A stretch of 52,717 nucleotides of DNA from Stentor coeruleus. Taxonomy: Eukaryota > Ciliophora > Heterotrichea > Heterotrichida > Stentoridae. Made by a program: the position numbers and the translations under genes. This document shows, piece by piece, positions 41,740 through 51,261 of this stretch. Where the stretch lies: the NCBI GenBank assembly GCA_001970955.1, contig MPUH01000461.1, forward strand, positions 1 through 52,717. The letters are read 5' to 3'. The notes beneath the pieces are model-generated. The model was not told the origin of the DNA, ran no database searches, and was given only the letters and a program-made list of their open reading frames with translations. Each line of letters begins with the position of its first letter. Position 1 is the first letter of the stretch.

Positions 41740-42454
41740 TTTTATATATTAAGATATGTGTAAGATTATATGTTTTATAAAAATGAGAGAGATATTGTTT
41801 GAACTATTTTAGGAAATTTTTTGTGTATTTAAAGAATTAGTAATAAGAGATATTAGGGGTTTATTATAAAAAACCATTTAATATATCAGAAACATAATAA
41901 TTAATAAGATATCGGTAATATAAATAAGATATATTAAGCTTTATATATGATGTTTATAAGTATTGAAGAAGTTGATGATTGTATTAATTTTGTCATGAAT
42001 TTGACCATAAATTAGGTAATGAGTTTATTATTTGTATGGATCTTGGGCAAAAAATTGGTATTTTTATAGGACATATGCAAAAAGGAAGATCAAATTATTT
42101 ACTAAATAAGTTAAGCCTAAGTTTTTATAAAAGACCCCTTCTGATTATCTTACTATGAATAAACTAGAAAAGAAGATAAAGTCAAGTGAAAAACCAAAAA
42201 AGTTGTCCTAAAGTATATAACTCTTATATAATCAAAGTGATAAACCTAATCATCTAAATTTTTTTCAGCAATAACCCAATATTTTTGCCATTAAACTTCA
42301 TCAAACTTTTATAAAATAACTATGTAAAGTCCCATTATATTTCCTTTTCAAACCATAATCACATCTTTATGTATATTCTTTTACATTCATAATAATATTT
42401 TTAAATCTAAATCCTAGTTATAAAAAGTTTAAAATCCATTTTTAAGTAATTTAA
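41740..42454. other. Divergent intergenic stretch
   Basis: No gene supported. G-rich on the left (5' flank of the minus-strand MORN gene), C-rich from about 42230 (5' flank of centrin). Confidence 0.5.
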
Positions 42455-42967
42455 ATGTTTAAGAAACCAGAATTTGCCTTATCCTCAAAGCCTAGACCAA
42501 AACGACGTGGTAGGTTTGAGTTAACTGAAGAGCAAAAACAAGAAATTAAAGAAGCTTTTGATCTGTTTGACACAGATAAAACTTCAAGTATCGATTATCA
42601 CGAACTCAAAGTTGCCATGCGGGCTTTAGGTTTTGATGTTAAAAAAGCTGAAGTTAGTGAGATTATGAGACAATATGATAAAGAATCATCAGGGAAAATT
42701 GATTATCAAGATTTTTTAGAAATCATGACGCAAAAGATATCAGAAAGAGATCCTAGTGAAGAAATTAAAAAGGCTTTTAGGCTTTTTGATGATGATGGAA
42801 CTGGGTTTATAACTTTAAAAAATTTGAGGAGGATTGCAAGAGAATTAGGGGAACAGTTGTCGGATGATGAGTTAAAAGCTATGATAGATGAATTTGATAA
42901 AGATAGTGATGGGCAGATTAGTCAAGATGAGTTTTTGAATATTATGAAACAGACGAGTATTTATTGA
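42455..42967 (+). CDS. Centrin
   Basis: A 170-aa centrin with a basic N-terminal tail ([12 protein letters not shown]) and four EF-hands. Loops: residues 39-50 ([12 protein letters not shown], complete), 75-86 (ends in Asp), 112-123 ([12 protein letters not shown]; Asn at position 12, as usual in centrin site 3) and 148-159 ([12 protein letters not shown], complete). The motif [18 protein letters not shown] at the start of the core is diagnostic. Centrins bind Ca2+ at basal bodies and, in heterotrichs and other ciliates, form contractile cortical fibres. A single exon; the C-rich 5' flank and G-rich 3' flank match a plus-strand gene. Confidence 0.97.
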   Translation: MFKKPEFALSSKPRPKRRGRFELTEEQKQEIKEAFDLFDTDKTSSIDYHELKVAMRALGFDVKKAEVSEIMRQYDKESSGKIDYQDFLEIMTQKISERDPSEEIKKAFRLFDDDGTGFITLKNLRRIARELGEQLSDDELKAMIDEFDKDSDGQISQDEFLNIMKQTSIY

Positions 42968-43323
42968 AATTAGAAATAAATTAGAGGTTTTTTTTTTAAA
43001 TAAACGTAGTTGTTTAGGATTTTAGAAGTTTTGATGATATATGAGGATGTTATTATCTTTTGGTTTTTAAAAGATTATATGGAAAAAAAAATTAGTTTTT
43101 TGATTATAAATTAAGATGTAGGTGTTAAGGTGTTTATATATTTTTAAAGATATAAAATGCTTTTTTTATTATAAGACTTATAAGTTAAAAAGAATTATTT
43201 ACTATAAGCCCCATTATAAAAATTATATCAAATTCTTAATATCATTTTAAGCATCACTAATCCCAAATTCCTAAAAAAGTAATAAAAAATCCAGTTTTTC
43301 GTTAAAAATTATTAAAATCAACA
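42968..43323. other. Intergenic stretch
   Basis: No gene. G-rich then C-rich on the plus strand, the pattern between two plus-strand genes; the switch lies near 43195. Confidence 0.5.
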
Positions 43324-44286
43324 ATGGAACTTCGGCAAAAAAAACTCAGTCCTGAACAAGAAAAAAGCTTCATAAAAAAAATCGAGCACTCCCTAAAACT
43401 AATAAAAAAAGACGAACTTATAGAAGCCCTTAACAACCTTAAGCTTACAGAAGGAGAACTTGAGCATTTAGCTGATGATGGGAATACTATAGAGGTAGAA
43501 CTTCTTCTTTTTCTCCTTCACAACATCGCATATTGTTATCAAAACTCAGGTGAAATTGAAGAAGCTGCTTCATATATAGAAGCATGTATATACAACTCTG
43601 AAAAAAAATTCAAATTAAGTAAAAACAAAACAAAAAGTGATGCTTATTATAGTTCAAGGATTAAACAGTGTTCTTATTTATCGACACTTTATTCATATTT
43701 GTGTGTGCTTATGTCTTGTATAGAAAATCATTATATTGCAGTTTTTCATGCAAAACAAGCAGTTGAATATGCGACTCAAGCTATTAGGACAACAATTAAA
43801 GCGGTATCTAAAGGTACAGGACATACAATCAGTGCTCAAAAACTACGTAAAAAAATATACCTGGGGGAGGTAGCGAAAAAGCCTGTTAAAGAAAAAACCC
43901 ACACGAATATCCCAATTTTAAACATGTGCCTGAAAATGATGACATCTAAAGATCAACCAACAGGTTTAATCAAACTTAATACAATTGAAGGGTTAAAAAA
44001 TGAACTTAAAGAAACTATGAATATAGACTCAGCTATGAAAATCAAACCAATTACTTATTACAAAATTAAAACCCTTGCAAATTTAGACTTTGAATTAGAT
44101 AATGATGAAGCCTTTAGAAAAATCTTCAACACAATTATTAGTTTATATCTTTTATCAGTCGAACAATCTATGATGGATTTAAAAGAACAATCAATTTCTT
44201 CTAGGAACAAAGCAGTGACAATAGCTCGAACATTTCTCCCTAATGATTGCTTGTTGATCTCTCAAATCCAATATTTAGATGAGTAA
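43324..44286 (+). CDS. TPR-like helical protein, unknown (320 aa)
   Basis: Starts at ATG 43324. All helical; a TPR-like pair sits near residues 60-95 (LHNIAYCYQNSGEIEEAASYI) and another around 115-150 (STLYSYLCVLMSCIENHYIAVFHAKQAV), followed by more irregular helices. This pattern is common in ciliate scaffold proteins. The exact family is not recognised. It converges on the docking-complex gene with 77 bp between. Confidence 0.75.
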   Translation: MELRQKKLSPEQEKSFIKKIEHSLKLIKKDELIEALNNLKLTEGELEHLADDGNTIEVELLLFLLHNIAYCYQNSGEIEEAASYIEACIYNSEKKFKLSKNKTKSDAYYSSRIKQCSYLSTLYSYLCVLMSCIENHYIAVFHAKQAVEYATQAIRTTIKAVSKGTGHTISAQKLRKKIYLGEVAKKPVKEKTHTNIPILNMCLKMMTSKDQPTGLIKLNTIEGLKNELKETMNIDSAMKIKPITYYKIKTLANLDFELDNDEAFRKIFNTIISLYLLSVEQSMMDLKEQSISSRNKAVTIARTFLPNDCLLISQIQYLDE

Positions 44287-44363
44287 TAAGCCTAACTTTA
44301 TATAGCAAAATTGTAAACATCATGAAATTTTATATTACTTATTTTATTAAGACATAAGACTTA

Positions 44364-45851
44364 TTATTTACGCTTAAAAATCTCTCCTTCTCTTTTAATA
44401 ACCCTATCTAACATCTCTTTCTTAGTTAACGGCATGGCTGTCTCATCATCTTCAGTTGGTCCTTCAGGTATTAGCCCATAGCTTTCAGGTTCATATTTAA
44501 TCGGTCCTTTATTTTTATTATTCTGAACTTGAGTATGTGGTGAACTATCTATAGCAGCTGATGTGCACCAATCATACATTTGTAAAATTTCATTAGTCCT
44601 TAATTCAATAATACTCAAACATTGCATAAGATTACTTTCATTAACCCCTTGTGATTGAATCATTTCTTCAGCACTTGGATTATTACACCCAATTTTATCA
44701 AGTATTTGCTCAACTCCTAATTTTAATGCATTTATTGTCACCATTGTTTTCTCATATTTACGTTCATATGCTTCTGCACGTGCTTCTGTATGAGATAATC
44801 TTACTTCTAAATCACTCATTATTTTTTTTCTTTGGTTTTCTGTGCGGATTCCTTGACCTTTGTACTCTTCGATGTCCTGTTTGATTTGAGCGATTTGCTT
44901 TTCTAATTTTTCAATTTCGTTTGCCAGTTCGTTTACGTAGTTGAAAAGGCTGTAGTTGTGCTTTTCAGCTTCGATGAAAGTATTCACCAGGGCTTCAATA
45001 TCGGTTATACCGGTCGCTTCTTCGATTTTGCGAAAGGCTTCTTCGTATTGCTCAACCATTTTTACTGACTGTTTGATAAGAGCTTTGTCTTTGATGATTG
45101 GGATTGGAGCTTTGGTTAAATCATCTTTCTCTTCCTCTTTTTCATTACCTTTCACTTCATTAGTCTCCAAAAACCCATTAATATTACTCTCTTTCTCAAT
45201 AATTTTCTCCAACTCCTGCCAATCCCTACCAAAATTTTCTAGTTCCTTTTCCGCTTTCTTCTTCGTTTCTTTAAGTTCATCTAATTTCTTCCTCGCATCA
45301 TCCCTTTTCTTCACAGCTTGTTTTTTTTCTTCCTTCAACATTTCCTTCTCCTGTTCCCTAGCCTTAAACTCTTCTTCCAAACCAGTAAAAATATTCTCAA
45401 AAACCTTTTTTTCCCTTCTCAATGCATCAATTTCATCTCTTAAATGTTTATTTTCAGCAACAGCTTCATTATATTTTTGCAATGTTTTATCTAGTTTATG
45501 TTCAGTTTTTTTGATTTTTGTTATCACGGCTTGATTTGATTCTTTTTTTTCTTTGCTATTGTTTATGGTTTTCCTTTTTTCCTCAATATGTTTTTGAACT
45601 TCTGCGATTTGTAGGTCAAGATCTTCAACACGTTGTTTTTCTTGTTTGATTTTCCGTGAATAGCTATCACCTTGATCTTGTAATCTTGCAATATTAGACT
45701 CACTACCTAAAGCTGAGGTTTGAACTTTTTCTAAGCTGATTTCGGCTTTAAGCTTTTTTGTTTCTTCTTTGAGGTTTTCTATGGTTTTACGGTAGTACAT
45801 ACTTTGTTTGGTAGTGTGAGGGCTTTCTTTACCTTGAGTTCTATTACGCAT
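44364..45851 (-). CDS. Outer dynein arm docking complex coiled-coil protein (ODAD1/CCDC114-CCDC63-like)
   Basis: A 495-aa protein, nearly all coiled coil from about residue 18 to 370. Signature segments of the ODA docking-complex family: YNEAVAENKHLRDEIDALRREKKVFENIF (about 127-155, here given in full only as positions with key AEN-LR-EID-LR), and EEATGITDIEALVNTF then EAEKHNYSLFNYVNEL (about 277-309). These match CCDC114/CCDC63 and Chlamydomonas DC2. The protein should anchor outer dynein arms to axonemal doublets. The C-terminus is acidic and Pro-rich. Divergent from the PLC-X gene, 118 bp between start codons. Which paralogue it corresponds to cannot be decided. Confidence 0.88.
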   Translation of the reverse strand: MRNRTQGKESPHTTKQSMYYRKTIENLKEETKKLKAEISLEKVQTSALGSESNIARLQDQGDSYSRKIKQEKQRVEDLDLQIAEVQKHIEEKRKTINNSKEKKESNQAVITKIKKTEHKLDKTLQKYNEAVAENKHLRDEIDALRREKKVFENIFTGLEEEFKAREQEKEMLKEEKKQAVKKRDDARKKLDELKETKKKAEKELENFGRDWQELEKIIEKESNINGFLETNEVKGNEKEEEKDDLTKAPIPIIKDKALIKQSVKMVEQYEEAFRKIEEATGITDIEALVNTFIEAEKHNYSLFNYVNELANEIEKLEKQIAQIKQDIEEYKGQGIRTENQRKKIMSDLEVRLSHTEARAEAYERKYEKTMVTINALKLGVEQILDKIGCNNPSAEEMIQSQGVNESNLMQCLSIIELRTNEILQMYDWCTSAAIDSSPHTQVQNNKNKGPIKYEPESYGLIPEGPTEDDETAMPLTKKEMLDRVIKREGEIFKRK

Positions 45852-45969
45852 ATTTATATTAGGAATGTAAGATTTTATTATGAATGCTAGGATTGGATAT
45901 AAGTTTTTCAGATAAGTTTTATTATTTTGGGTTAGAATTTAAGGTTTTAATTATTAGGAGATTTTGAAA

Positions 45970-46911
45970 ATGGGGTGTGAAATACTCTTATATAAAATGG
46001 AACCAAAATACATACAGGCTTCAACTTGGATGCGAGATTCTCTACATATAATCGGGCATAAAACTCTTCAAGAATTAGTTCTCCCAGGGACCCACGATAG
46101 TGGGGCTTACTCATTCACGAAACAAATAATGCCAGGTTCAGTCTCAGGGGCAGTGCACAAAATCATAAAAATTGGTTCAGGTCTTCTAACAAAAAGTATC
46201 AACAAAATGGAAAAAACTCAAATGTTAACAGTATACAAACAACTTAAAGCTGGAACAAGATATTTAGACCTAAGAGCAGGTTATATAAATGATGATTGGT
46301 ATATTTATCATTGTCATACAGGACCAAAACTTCAAGAAGTCCTTCAAGATGTGAAAAAATTCCTATCAAAACATGAATGTGAATTTCTTATTATCGAAAT
46401 AAGTCATTTTCGTAATGGGTCACCTGAAACTTATAAAAAACTACAGATTATTATAGAAGAAGAACTTTTTGAATATTTTGTATATAAAGAAACTCCATTA
46501 GATACACCTTTATTTACGTTAATTAGTAGTTCACAAAGGGCTTTGGTATGTGTGCCGAAAATTCATAAAATATCAAATTTTTTATGGAATAATAATTTTA
46601 TAAAAAACACGTATCCAAATAAAAATAATATCAAAATGATTAGGAAATATAATGAAGATTTAGTGTCGATGTTTCCTTTAGAAAAAAAACTATTGAAGGT
46701 CAGTTGGATTTTTACACCTAATTTTAGTGATATTAAAGATCATCTTATTGATACTGCGGTTGATGTTAATGAAGAAATGCACAGGAGCTTTGAGAATATG
46801 CATGCTAGGTTTAGAGGACATACGAAATGCGCGAATATTATTATTGTTGATAATTTTGCCAAGAGCAATATTATGAAGATTATTTATAAGATGAATAAAA
46901 TATTGATATAG
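45970..46911 (+). CDS. PI-PLC X-domain protein (PLCXD-like)
   Basis: The ATG at 45970 (MGCEILLYK) is the first; an in-frame TTG precedes it. The 313-aa product has the X domain from about residue 23: LVLPGTHDSGAYSF (catalytic His42), AGTRYLDLRAGY (97-105 region), WYIYHCHTGP (second catalytic His around 114-116) and FLIIEISHF. This matches the PLCXD and bacterial-type PI-PLC group, which lack PH, EF-hand, Y and C2 domains. The expected reaction is cleavage of phosphatidylinositol (or a related glycerophospholipid) to diacylglycerol and inositol phosphate. Gly2-Cys3 could be acylated but position 6 (Leu) is not favourable. Confidence 0.9.
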   Translation: MGCEILLYKMEPKYIQASTWMRDSLHIIGHKTLQELVLPGTHDSGAYSFTKQIMPGSVSGAVHKIIKIGSGLLTKSINKMEKTQMLTVYKQLKAGTRYLDLRAGYINDDWYIYHCHTGPKLQEVLQDVKKFLSKHECEFLIIEISHFRNGSPETYKKLQIIIEEELFEYFVYKETPLDTPLFTLISSSQRALVCVPKIHKISNFLWNNNFIKNTYPNKNNIKMIRKYNEDLVSMFPLEKKLLKVSWIFTPNFSDIKDHLIDTAVDVNEEMHRSFENMHARFRGHTKCANIIIVDNFAKSNIMKIIYKMNKILI

Positions 46912-47013
46912 GCTTAATCATCATCATCATCATCCCGTTTAGACATAATAAGTTTTTTAGATAAAATTGAATGGTTGGAGATTAAAGTGAGGATATATGG
47001 GAGTGGGGTAAGA

Positions 47014-47095
47014 GCCTGCTTAGCATAGTGGTTATTGTATTCGTCTCGTAAGCGAAAGGTCGCGGGTTCAAATCCCGCAGTGGGCTTTTTTTTTT
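47014..47095 (+). tRNA. tRNA-Thr (anticodon CGT) with T-run terminator
   Basis: A complete cloverleaf at 47014-47085. The acceptor GCCTGCT pairs with AGTGGGC at every position (two G-U). Anticodon stem TTCGT/GCGAA with loop CTCGTAA gives anticodon CGT, for Thr codon ACG. T stem GCGGG/CCCGC encloses TTCAAAT. A box (TAGCATAGTGG) and B box (GGTTCAAATCC) are intact. Eleven T at 47085-47095 form the Pol III terminator. No intron. Confidence 0.95.
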
Positions 47096-47648
47096 GTGTA
47101 GGTGACAAGAAGATTTTGCATAAAGGGTGTTAACGATAAATCTTAGTTTTTTATTATATTTTCTAAGGTATTATGACTAAGAGTCCTGATTTTTGTTGTG
47201 GATTAATTTTGGAGTTTAGTGAAAAGTAATTTGTTTTAGATAAAGGGATGATTAGTTAAAGAAATTTTTTAAGTGGGAAATAGGTATAAAAGTGATAAAA
47301 AAAATAAAAAGGTTTCCTTTAAAGGTTGTAAACAGCATAAGTCTAAGTTTATGACAATATCACTTATTACAAAACATAAAAGCTATTGAAAAATCATGAT
47401 ATAATCTAATATTCTAATCCTCATACAAAATTTGTATATATAAAATCTTATACTATCTATTCACATATATCCCTATACCAAACTAAAATCTTCTTTCATA
47501 AACTACTAAAATCCCAACATTATAAAATCAAAGCCTTAAAAATAATCACATAAATAATAACCATCCACCTCTAATCCTTCAACAACATAAAAAAATCCTC
47601 TTAACCATCAACCGTCTTTATAAACTTCTATTAAAAATCAATATCTAA
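47096..47648. other. Intergenic stretch
   Basis: No gene seen. G-rich left part; C-rich and G-poor from about 47395 to 47630 (5' flank of the FYVE gene). Confidence 0.5.
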
Positions 47649-48302
47649 ATGGGTAACAAAATTCCAAGAGAACAAGCACGTACCGAAAGAGTTAAAATGA
47701 AATCTCTCAAAGCTAAAGTTCATCTAAAAGCTGGACTTCTAGAAGACTCTCAAGCTTTACTTTACTCAAAAGACTGGAAACAATGTGACTTAGAAATTTA
47801 TCTATGCACTTTAACCTTAGATAAAAAAGAAGAACTTCTCCTAGACAATGATTTCCTTGTTATAAGCCGAAACCAGACATTATATGAATTGATATTTCTA
47901 ACAAGTTCTTCTCAAGGACATAGAATTTATATGATTAAATTCGAATCTAGTAACATTTTCTTGACAATCACAGCGGCAATTCTCTTATCAAAAAGACCTT
48001 CATGGGTAATGTCCCCAGTATGTCAAAATTGTTCACAAGGATTTGGTATGTTTACAAGAGATCATCATTGTAGATATTGTGGGAAAAACATATGTGCTAA
48101 TTGTTCTAAGTTTTGTAGACTAGATATACTTGGGTATATAAATGTACAAAGAGTTTGTATACATTGTCCTAGTAAAGTTGATGAGAAAATGAATTTTATA
48201 TGTGAAATAAGACATAAGGATATGTCTGAGTCGGTATTGGAAAATTTATATGATTTGCCGTATAACCAGTCGGTGTTTGCCTCGACTTTGGAATCTGTTT
48301 GA
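47649..48302 (+). CDS. PH-like plus FYVE zinc-finger protein
   Basis: A 217-aa protein. Residues about 28-117 have the beta pattern of a PH domain (DCxLEIYLCTLTLD, FLVISRNQTLYELIFL, RIYMIKFES, ending in a helix). Residues 122-174 are a FYVE finger: C125, C128, C141, C144, C149, C152, C170 and C173 as zinc ligands and RDHHCRYCG as the PI3P-binding R-x-HHCR motif. The usual N-terminal WxxD is replaced by WVMSP. PH-FYVE order recalls Phafin and FGD proteins, without a GEF domain. Expected on PI3P-positive endosomes. The start MGNKIP is not a good myristoylation site because of Pro6. Confidence 0.9.
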   Translation: MGNKIPREQARTERVKMKSLKAKVHLKAGLLEDSQALLYSKDWKQCDLEIYLCTLTLDKKEELLLDNDFLVISRNQTLYELIFLTSSSQGHRIYMIKFESSNIFLTITAAILLSKRPSWVMSPVCQNCSQGFGMFTRDHHCRYCGKNICANCSKFCRLDILGYINVQRVCIHCPSKVDEKMNFICEIRHKDMSESVLENLYDLPYNQSVFASTLESV

Positions 48303-49046
48303 GTAAATTATTAGATAATTAATATGAGTTATTATGCTGAGGAAAGAAGTGATGGGATTTAGGATAGGTTTTTGGGATGTGAGAGATTAGATGGAGAGGA
48401 GACTTTTTAGGGAAATGCTTGTGTTAAAAAACTCTTATCTGGAACTCCAAAAGCTTTTCTCATCAAAAAAAAACTCTAAAATTAATCTAAATTTCACTTA
48501 TGAAAATAACTTTCTCAGATCTATCAATACCTTAAAACTTCATCTCATAATTAAAAATCCTATAAAACCAAAAGACTCAATAGCCATACAAGTAAAAGAA
48601 AACCTCAAGCGTATCCTCATAACCCATCTTTATCTCACATTCAAAACTAGTCTTAATTTCAAAAAAAATCTTCAATACCCATATAAAATCTCTTATAAAT
48701 AACTATATTTATAAACAAATTTCCCATACCTTTTATCCATTTTCTAAGCAAAACCCAAACCTTTAAACATATATTTACTTCTTAACTATAACCTAAACCT
48801 CCTAAGCACCTCATCCAAAAAACTTCATACCTCAAATTCCCTTATCTACCCTAACCCATTTACCATCTTTATAACATTTTTTTACTGGGCGAAAAACTTC
48901 AAATCTCCAAAGGCCACACAATACAAAAAATCTCATAAAATCCAATAACAAAGCACAAAAAAACCTGACAAATTTCCAAAATCTTAAAAAAATCCTATCT
49001 TTTTTTTTTATACTCAATAAACTATTAATTAATACACTTTTTATAA
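48303..49046. other. Convergent spacer with a doubtful ORF
   Basis: This lies between the plus-strand FYVE gene and the minus-strand gene at 49047. Apart from the doubtful frame at 48391-48702 no gene is supported. G-rich at the left end, C-rich from about 48430, as expected for two facing 3' flanks. Confidence 0.45.
48391..48702 (+). CDS. Doubtful short ORF (103 aa)
   Basis: An ATG-led frame of 103 codons that overlaps no other gene. The start MERRLFREMLVLKNSYLELQ resembles the helical start of LYR-motif proteins only loosely, and the rest is Lys/Leu/Asn-rich helix. It crosses from G-rich to C-rich flanking DNA, where stop codons are rarer by composition, so it may be chance. No homologue recognised. 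Confidence 0.3.
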   Translation: MERRLFREMLVLKNSYLELQKLFSSKKNSKINLNFTYENNFLRSINTLKLHLIIKNPIKPKDSIAIQVKENLKRILITHLYLTFKTSLNFKKNLQYPYKISYK

Positions 49047-49448
49047 TTACTCATCCCTATGAATAGACTGAAACGCTCTAAACAAATGCTTCTCAACAAT
49101 TTTCTGTTCATCATCCATATCAATACTAGTAACATAAATATGAGGGTTTTTCAAATTTCTTCTAAGTTCATGAAGTGGTTTATATAAGTCTTTTATTGGC
49201 TCTTTATTTGCTGAAAAATAATCCCAGTCATTGTATGCTACTGTCATATGCTTGCTTTTTATAGGGTTTCTATTTCTACCTAATTGATGAGAAGGTGAAC
49301 AATTAGCTGATTTGTTAAGCTTGGTTAAGGTATTTGAATACTCAGATAAAGCACTTTTTATATGGCTTGGCGATTTCGCCAAGCATTTCATTAGTGGCTT
49401 TGTGAGAGAAACTTTTAAGTGATTTCGGTCATTTTTAGGATGTTCCAT
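49047..49448 (-). CDS. Hypothetical protein (133 aa)
   Basis: ATG at 49448. A basic Ser/Lys/Asn-rich first half and a more ordered second half with VAYNDWDYFSANKEPI and a charged C-terminal helix (DEQKIVEKHLFRAFQSIH). Not recognised. The G-rich plus-strand flank from 49449 and the C-rich one below 49047 support a minus-strand gene. Confidence 0.6.
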   Translation of the reverse strand: MEHPKNDRNHLKVSLTKPLMKCLAKSPSHIKSALSEYSNTLTKLNKSANCSPSHQLGRNRNPIKSKHMTVAYNDWDYFSANKEPIKDLYKPLHELRRNLKNPHIYVTSIDMDDEQKIVEKHLFRAFQSIHRDE

Positions 49449-50982
49449 TGTTTTATATGCAGATTTATTGGAATGAAAATATTGGAAGGATTTTGAGAAA
49501 ATGGAGGATTTTAGGTTTGATGATGATGTTAAATTTGGTTTAGATGATAGTTAGACTTAGAGGAAAAGAATTTTATATATAATTTGGGTGTTATGATTAG
49601 GTTGAAAGTTTAGGGTTTTATGATAAGTTTATGTGTTTTGGGTTGATTAGAAGATTTTTAAATTATGAGGTATTTTAGATTTAGATTATAATTGGGAAAA
49701 GACTATTTATTTTAGTTTAACAGGTTAGGTTATGGAAATATTAGTGGAATTTGAGATTTAAGATTAGTAGATATAAAATCAGAGAGATGTTTTTATGAGG
49801 TTATATTATAGTTTTGGGTAATTTATGTTTGAATATTTTTATGTTGTTGTGAATTTTATGTAATGGCTGCTTCAATAAAAACTCCAATATGAAAATAGAA
49901 ATTCAAGGTAGGATTATCGCAGACTCATTGAAATTCCTTATAATAAATATTTTAATCATATGAAGCTAAAATTTCTGAAGAAAAAAACTTTAAAGTTTCA
50001 CTATGCGATTTCCCTATAATTATTTTAATGTATTTATAAGATAAGCTATTATAAAGATTCTTAAATATATATTCAGTATGCACAAATTTGGCATAAAAAG
50101 TATTAACTATACTTTTATACTAATTTCACTTTATTCTTACTAAAATTCCTACATTTTTTACATGAAAAACTTTCAAGTGTAATGATAGAAGAGAGATAAT
50201 GGGAAGTGAGCTTGTTAAGAGGATTATTTTTGTTTGAAAGGCTAAGGATAATACGATCGTAGGATTTGAGGTAGAGGAAAAAGTAAAAGTGAAAGAAGTT
50301 GGGATTAGGAAGTTGAGGATAGTGCATATAGAATATTTTGTTTTAAGTGTAAAATATTTTTATATTTTGAATGATAGAACATTTTGTGATTGGAGAATCT
50401 TTTGTTTTTTAAAGTGAATACTATAGTAATATTTGGATTTTATGATTTGGAAGTTTTGAATAAATATTTTTAAAGGATGATGGAAGGCTTTACATTGCGA
50501 TTTAATAGGTTTTAAAAATACTTTACTAAGTGTTTTTTAAGATAATTAAAATTTATAGGAAAATAAGTTGAATTTAAGTTCGTAGGATTTTCAAATGATA
50601 ATAAAACACAAACAGTTGGAGAAATTATAAATAAACTTAAACCATTAAGCTCAATATTTGAAGTGAAAGTATTAATTTTACTAATTGTATCTAAAATTTT
50701 GATATTGATAGACCTAAAACCACTAAATATTATAAACAAATCATATCAAAGCCTCATTTTATATTTAAAATATATTTACTACCTTAAAAGCCATTATTTT
50801 TCATAAATTAAAAACTGTTCCGATAATCTATAATCAAAAAAACTAGTTATATATAAAAAACCTTATATCTCCTAGAATCTGCCCAATAATCCAAAAAATT
50901 CTCTACAAATTATCCTAAAATACAAGTACATAAGCTAATTTATATATTATTTTCTTTATTATATAATATAAAACATAATAAT
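49449..50982. other. Gene-free stretch
   Basis: No supported gene in 1.5 kb. G-rich to about 49860 (5' flank of the gene at 49047), mixed to 50160, G-rich again at 50190-50480, and C-rich from about 50720 (3' flank of 50983-51261). Several short open frames on both strands have no coding character I can defend. Confidence 0.45.
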
Positions 50983-51261
50983 CTATTTAGGAGATAGTCT
51001 TCTTCGTTTTCCATTCGTTAGTTTTTGATTGTAAAGTTCGATTTTCGTTATAAGATGCCGATATTCCTTCTGATCTTCAAGAATTGATCTCCAGTTCATA
51101 AGTTTTTCTATCCAGGAAATATTGATTTTCTGTCTAGTATCGCTTTTTAACCTTCTAAGAACAATTATCTTTTTTTCCTTATACCTAAGAGTTCCTTTCA
51201 AACTATTCATATCAGATAAATGACTACCTTTTTTAGATAAAGATATTTGGTTCAATTGCAT
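50983..51261 (-). CDS. Small basic protein, unknown (92 aa)
   Basis: A 92-aa frame from ATG 51261 with a more gene-like composition than its surroundings. Basic throughout: a central VLRRLKSDTRQKI segment, an aromatic helix (SWIEKLMNWRSILEDQKEY) and a strongly basic end (NGKRRRLSPK) that could be a nuclear localisation signal. No family recognised. The 3' flank (below 50983) is C-rich on the plus strand as expected for a minus gene. Confidence 0.55.
   Translation of the reverse strand: MQLNQISLSKKGSHLSDMNSLKGTLRYKEKKIIVLRRLKSDTRQKINISWIEKLMNWRSILEDQKEYRHLITKIELYNQKLTNGKRRRLSPK

Noticed and set aside
41980-42155. Plus-strand stretch of about 58 codons without stops (contains MDLGQKIGIFIGHMQKG)
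   Set aside because: No start codon in a sensible place, no homology recognised, and all three frames here look partly protein-like; likely chance in divergent flanking DNA.
46914-47108. Minus-strand frame containing TAGFEPATFRLRDEY
   Set aside because: This is the well-known false translation of the antisense strand of a tRNA gene (tRNA-Thr at 47014).
48832-49017. Minus-strand 61-codon frame rich in Phe and Leu
   Set aside because: Lies in the 3' flank of 49047-49448, biased composition explains the hydrophobic reading, and there is no supporting motif.
50115-50739. Two short minus-strand frames (70 and 75 codons)
   Set aside because: Low-complexity, no family resemblance; the opposite strand is about as open in the second one, so neither is convincing.
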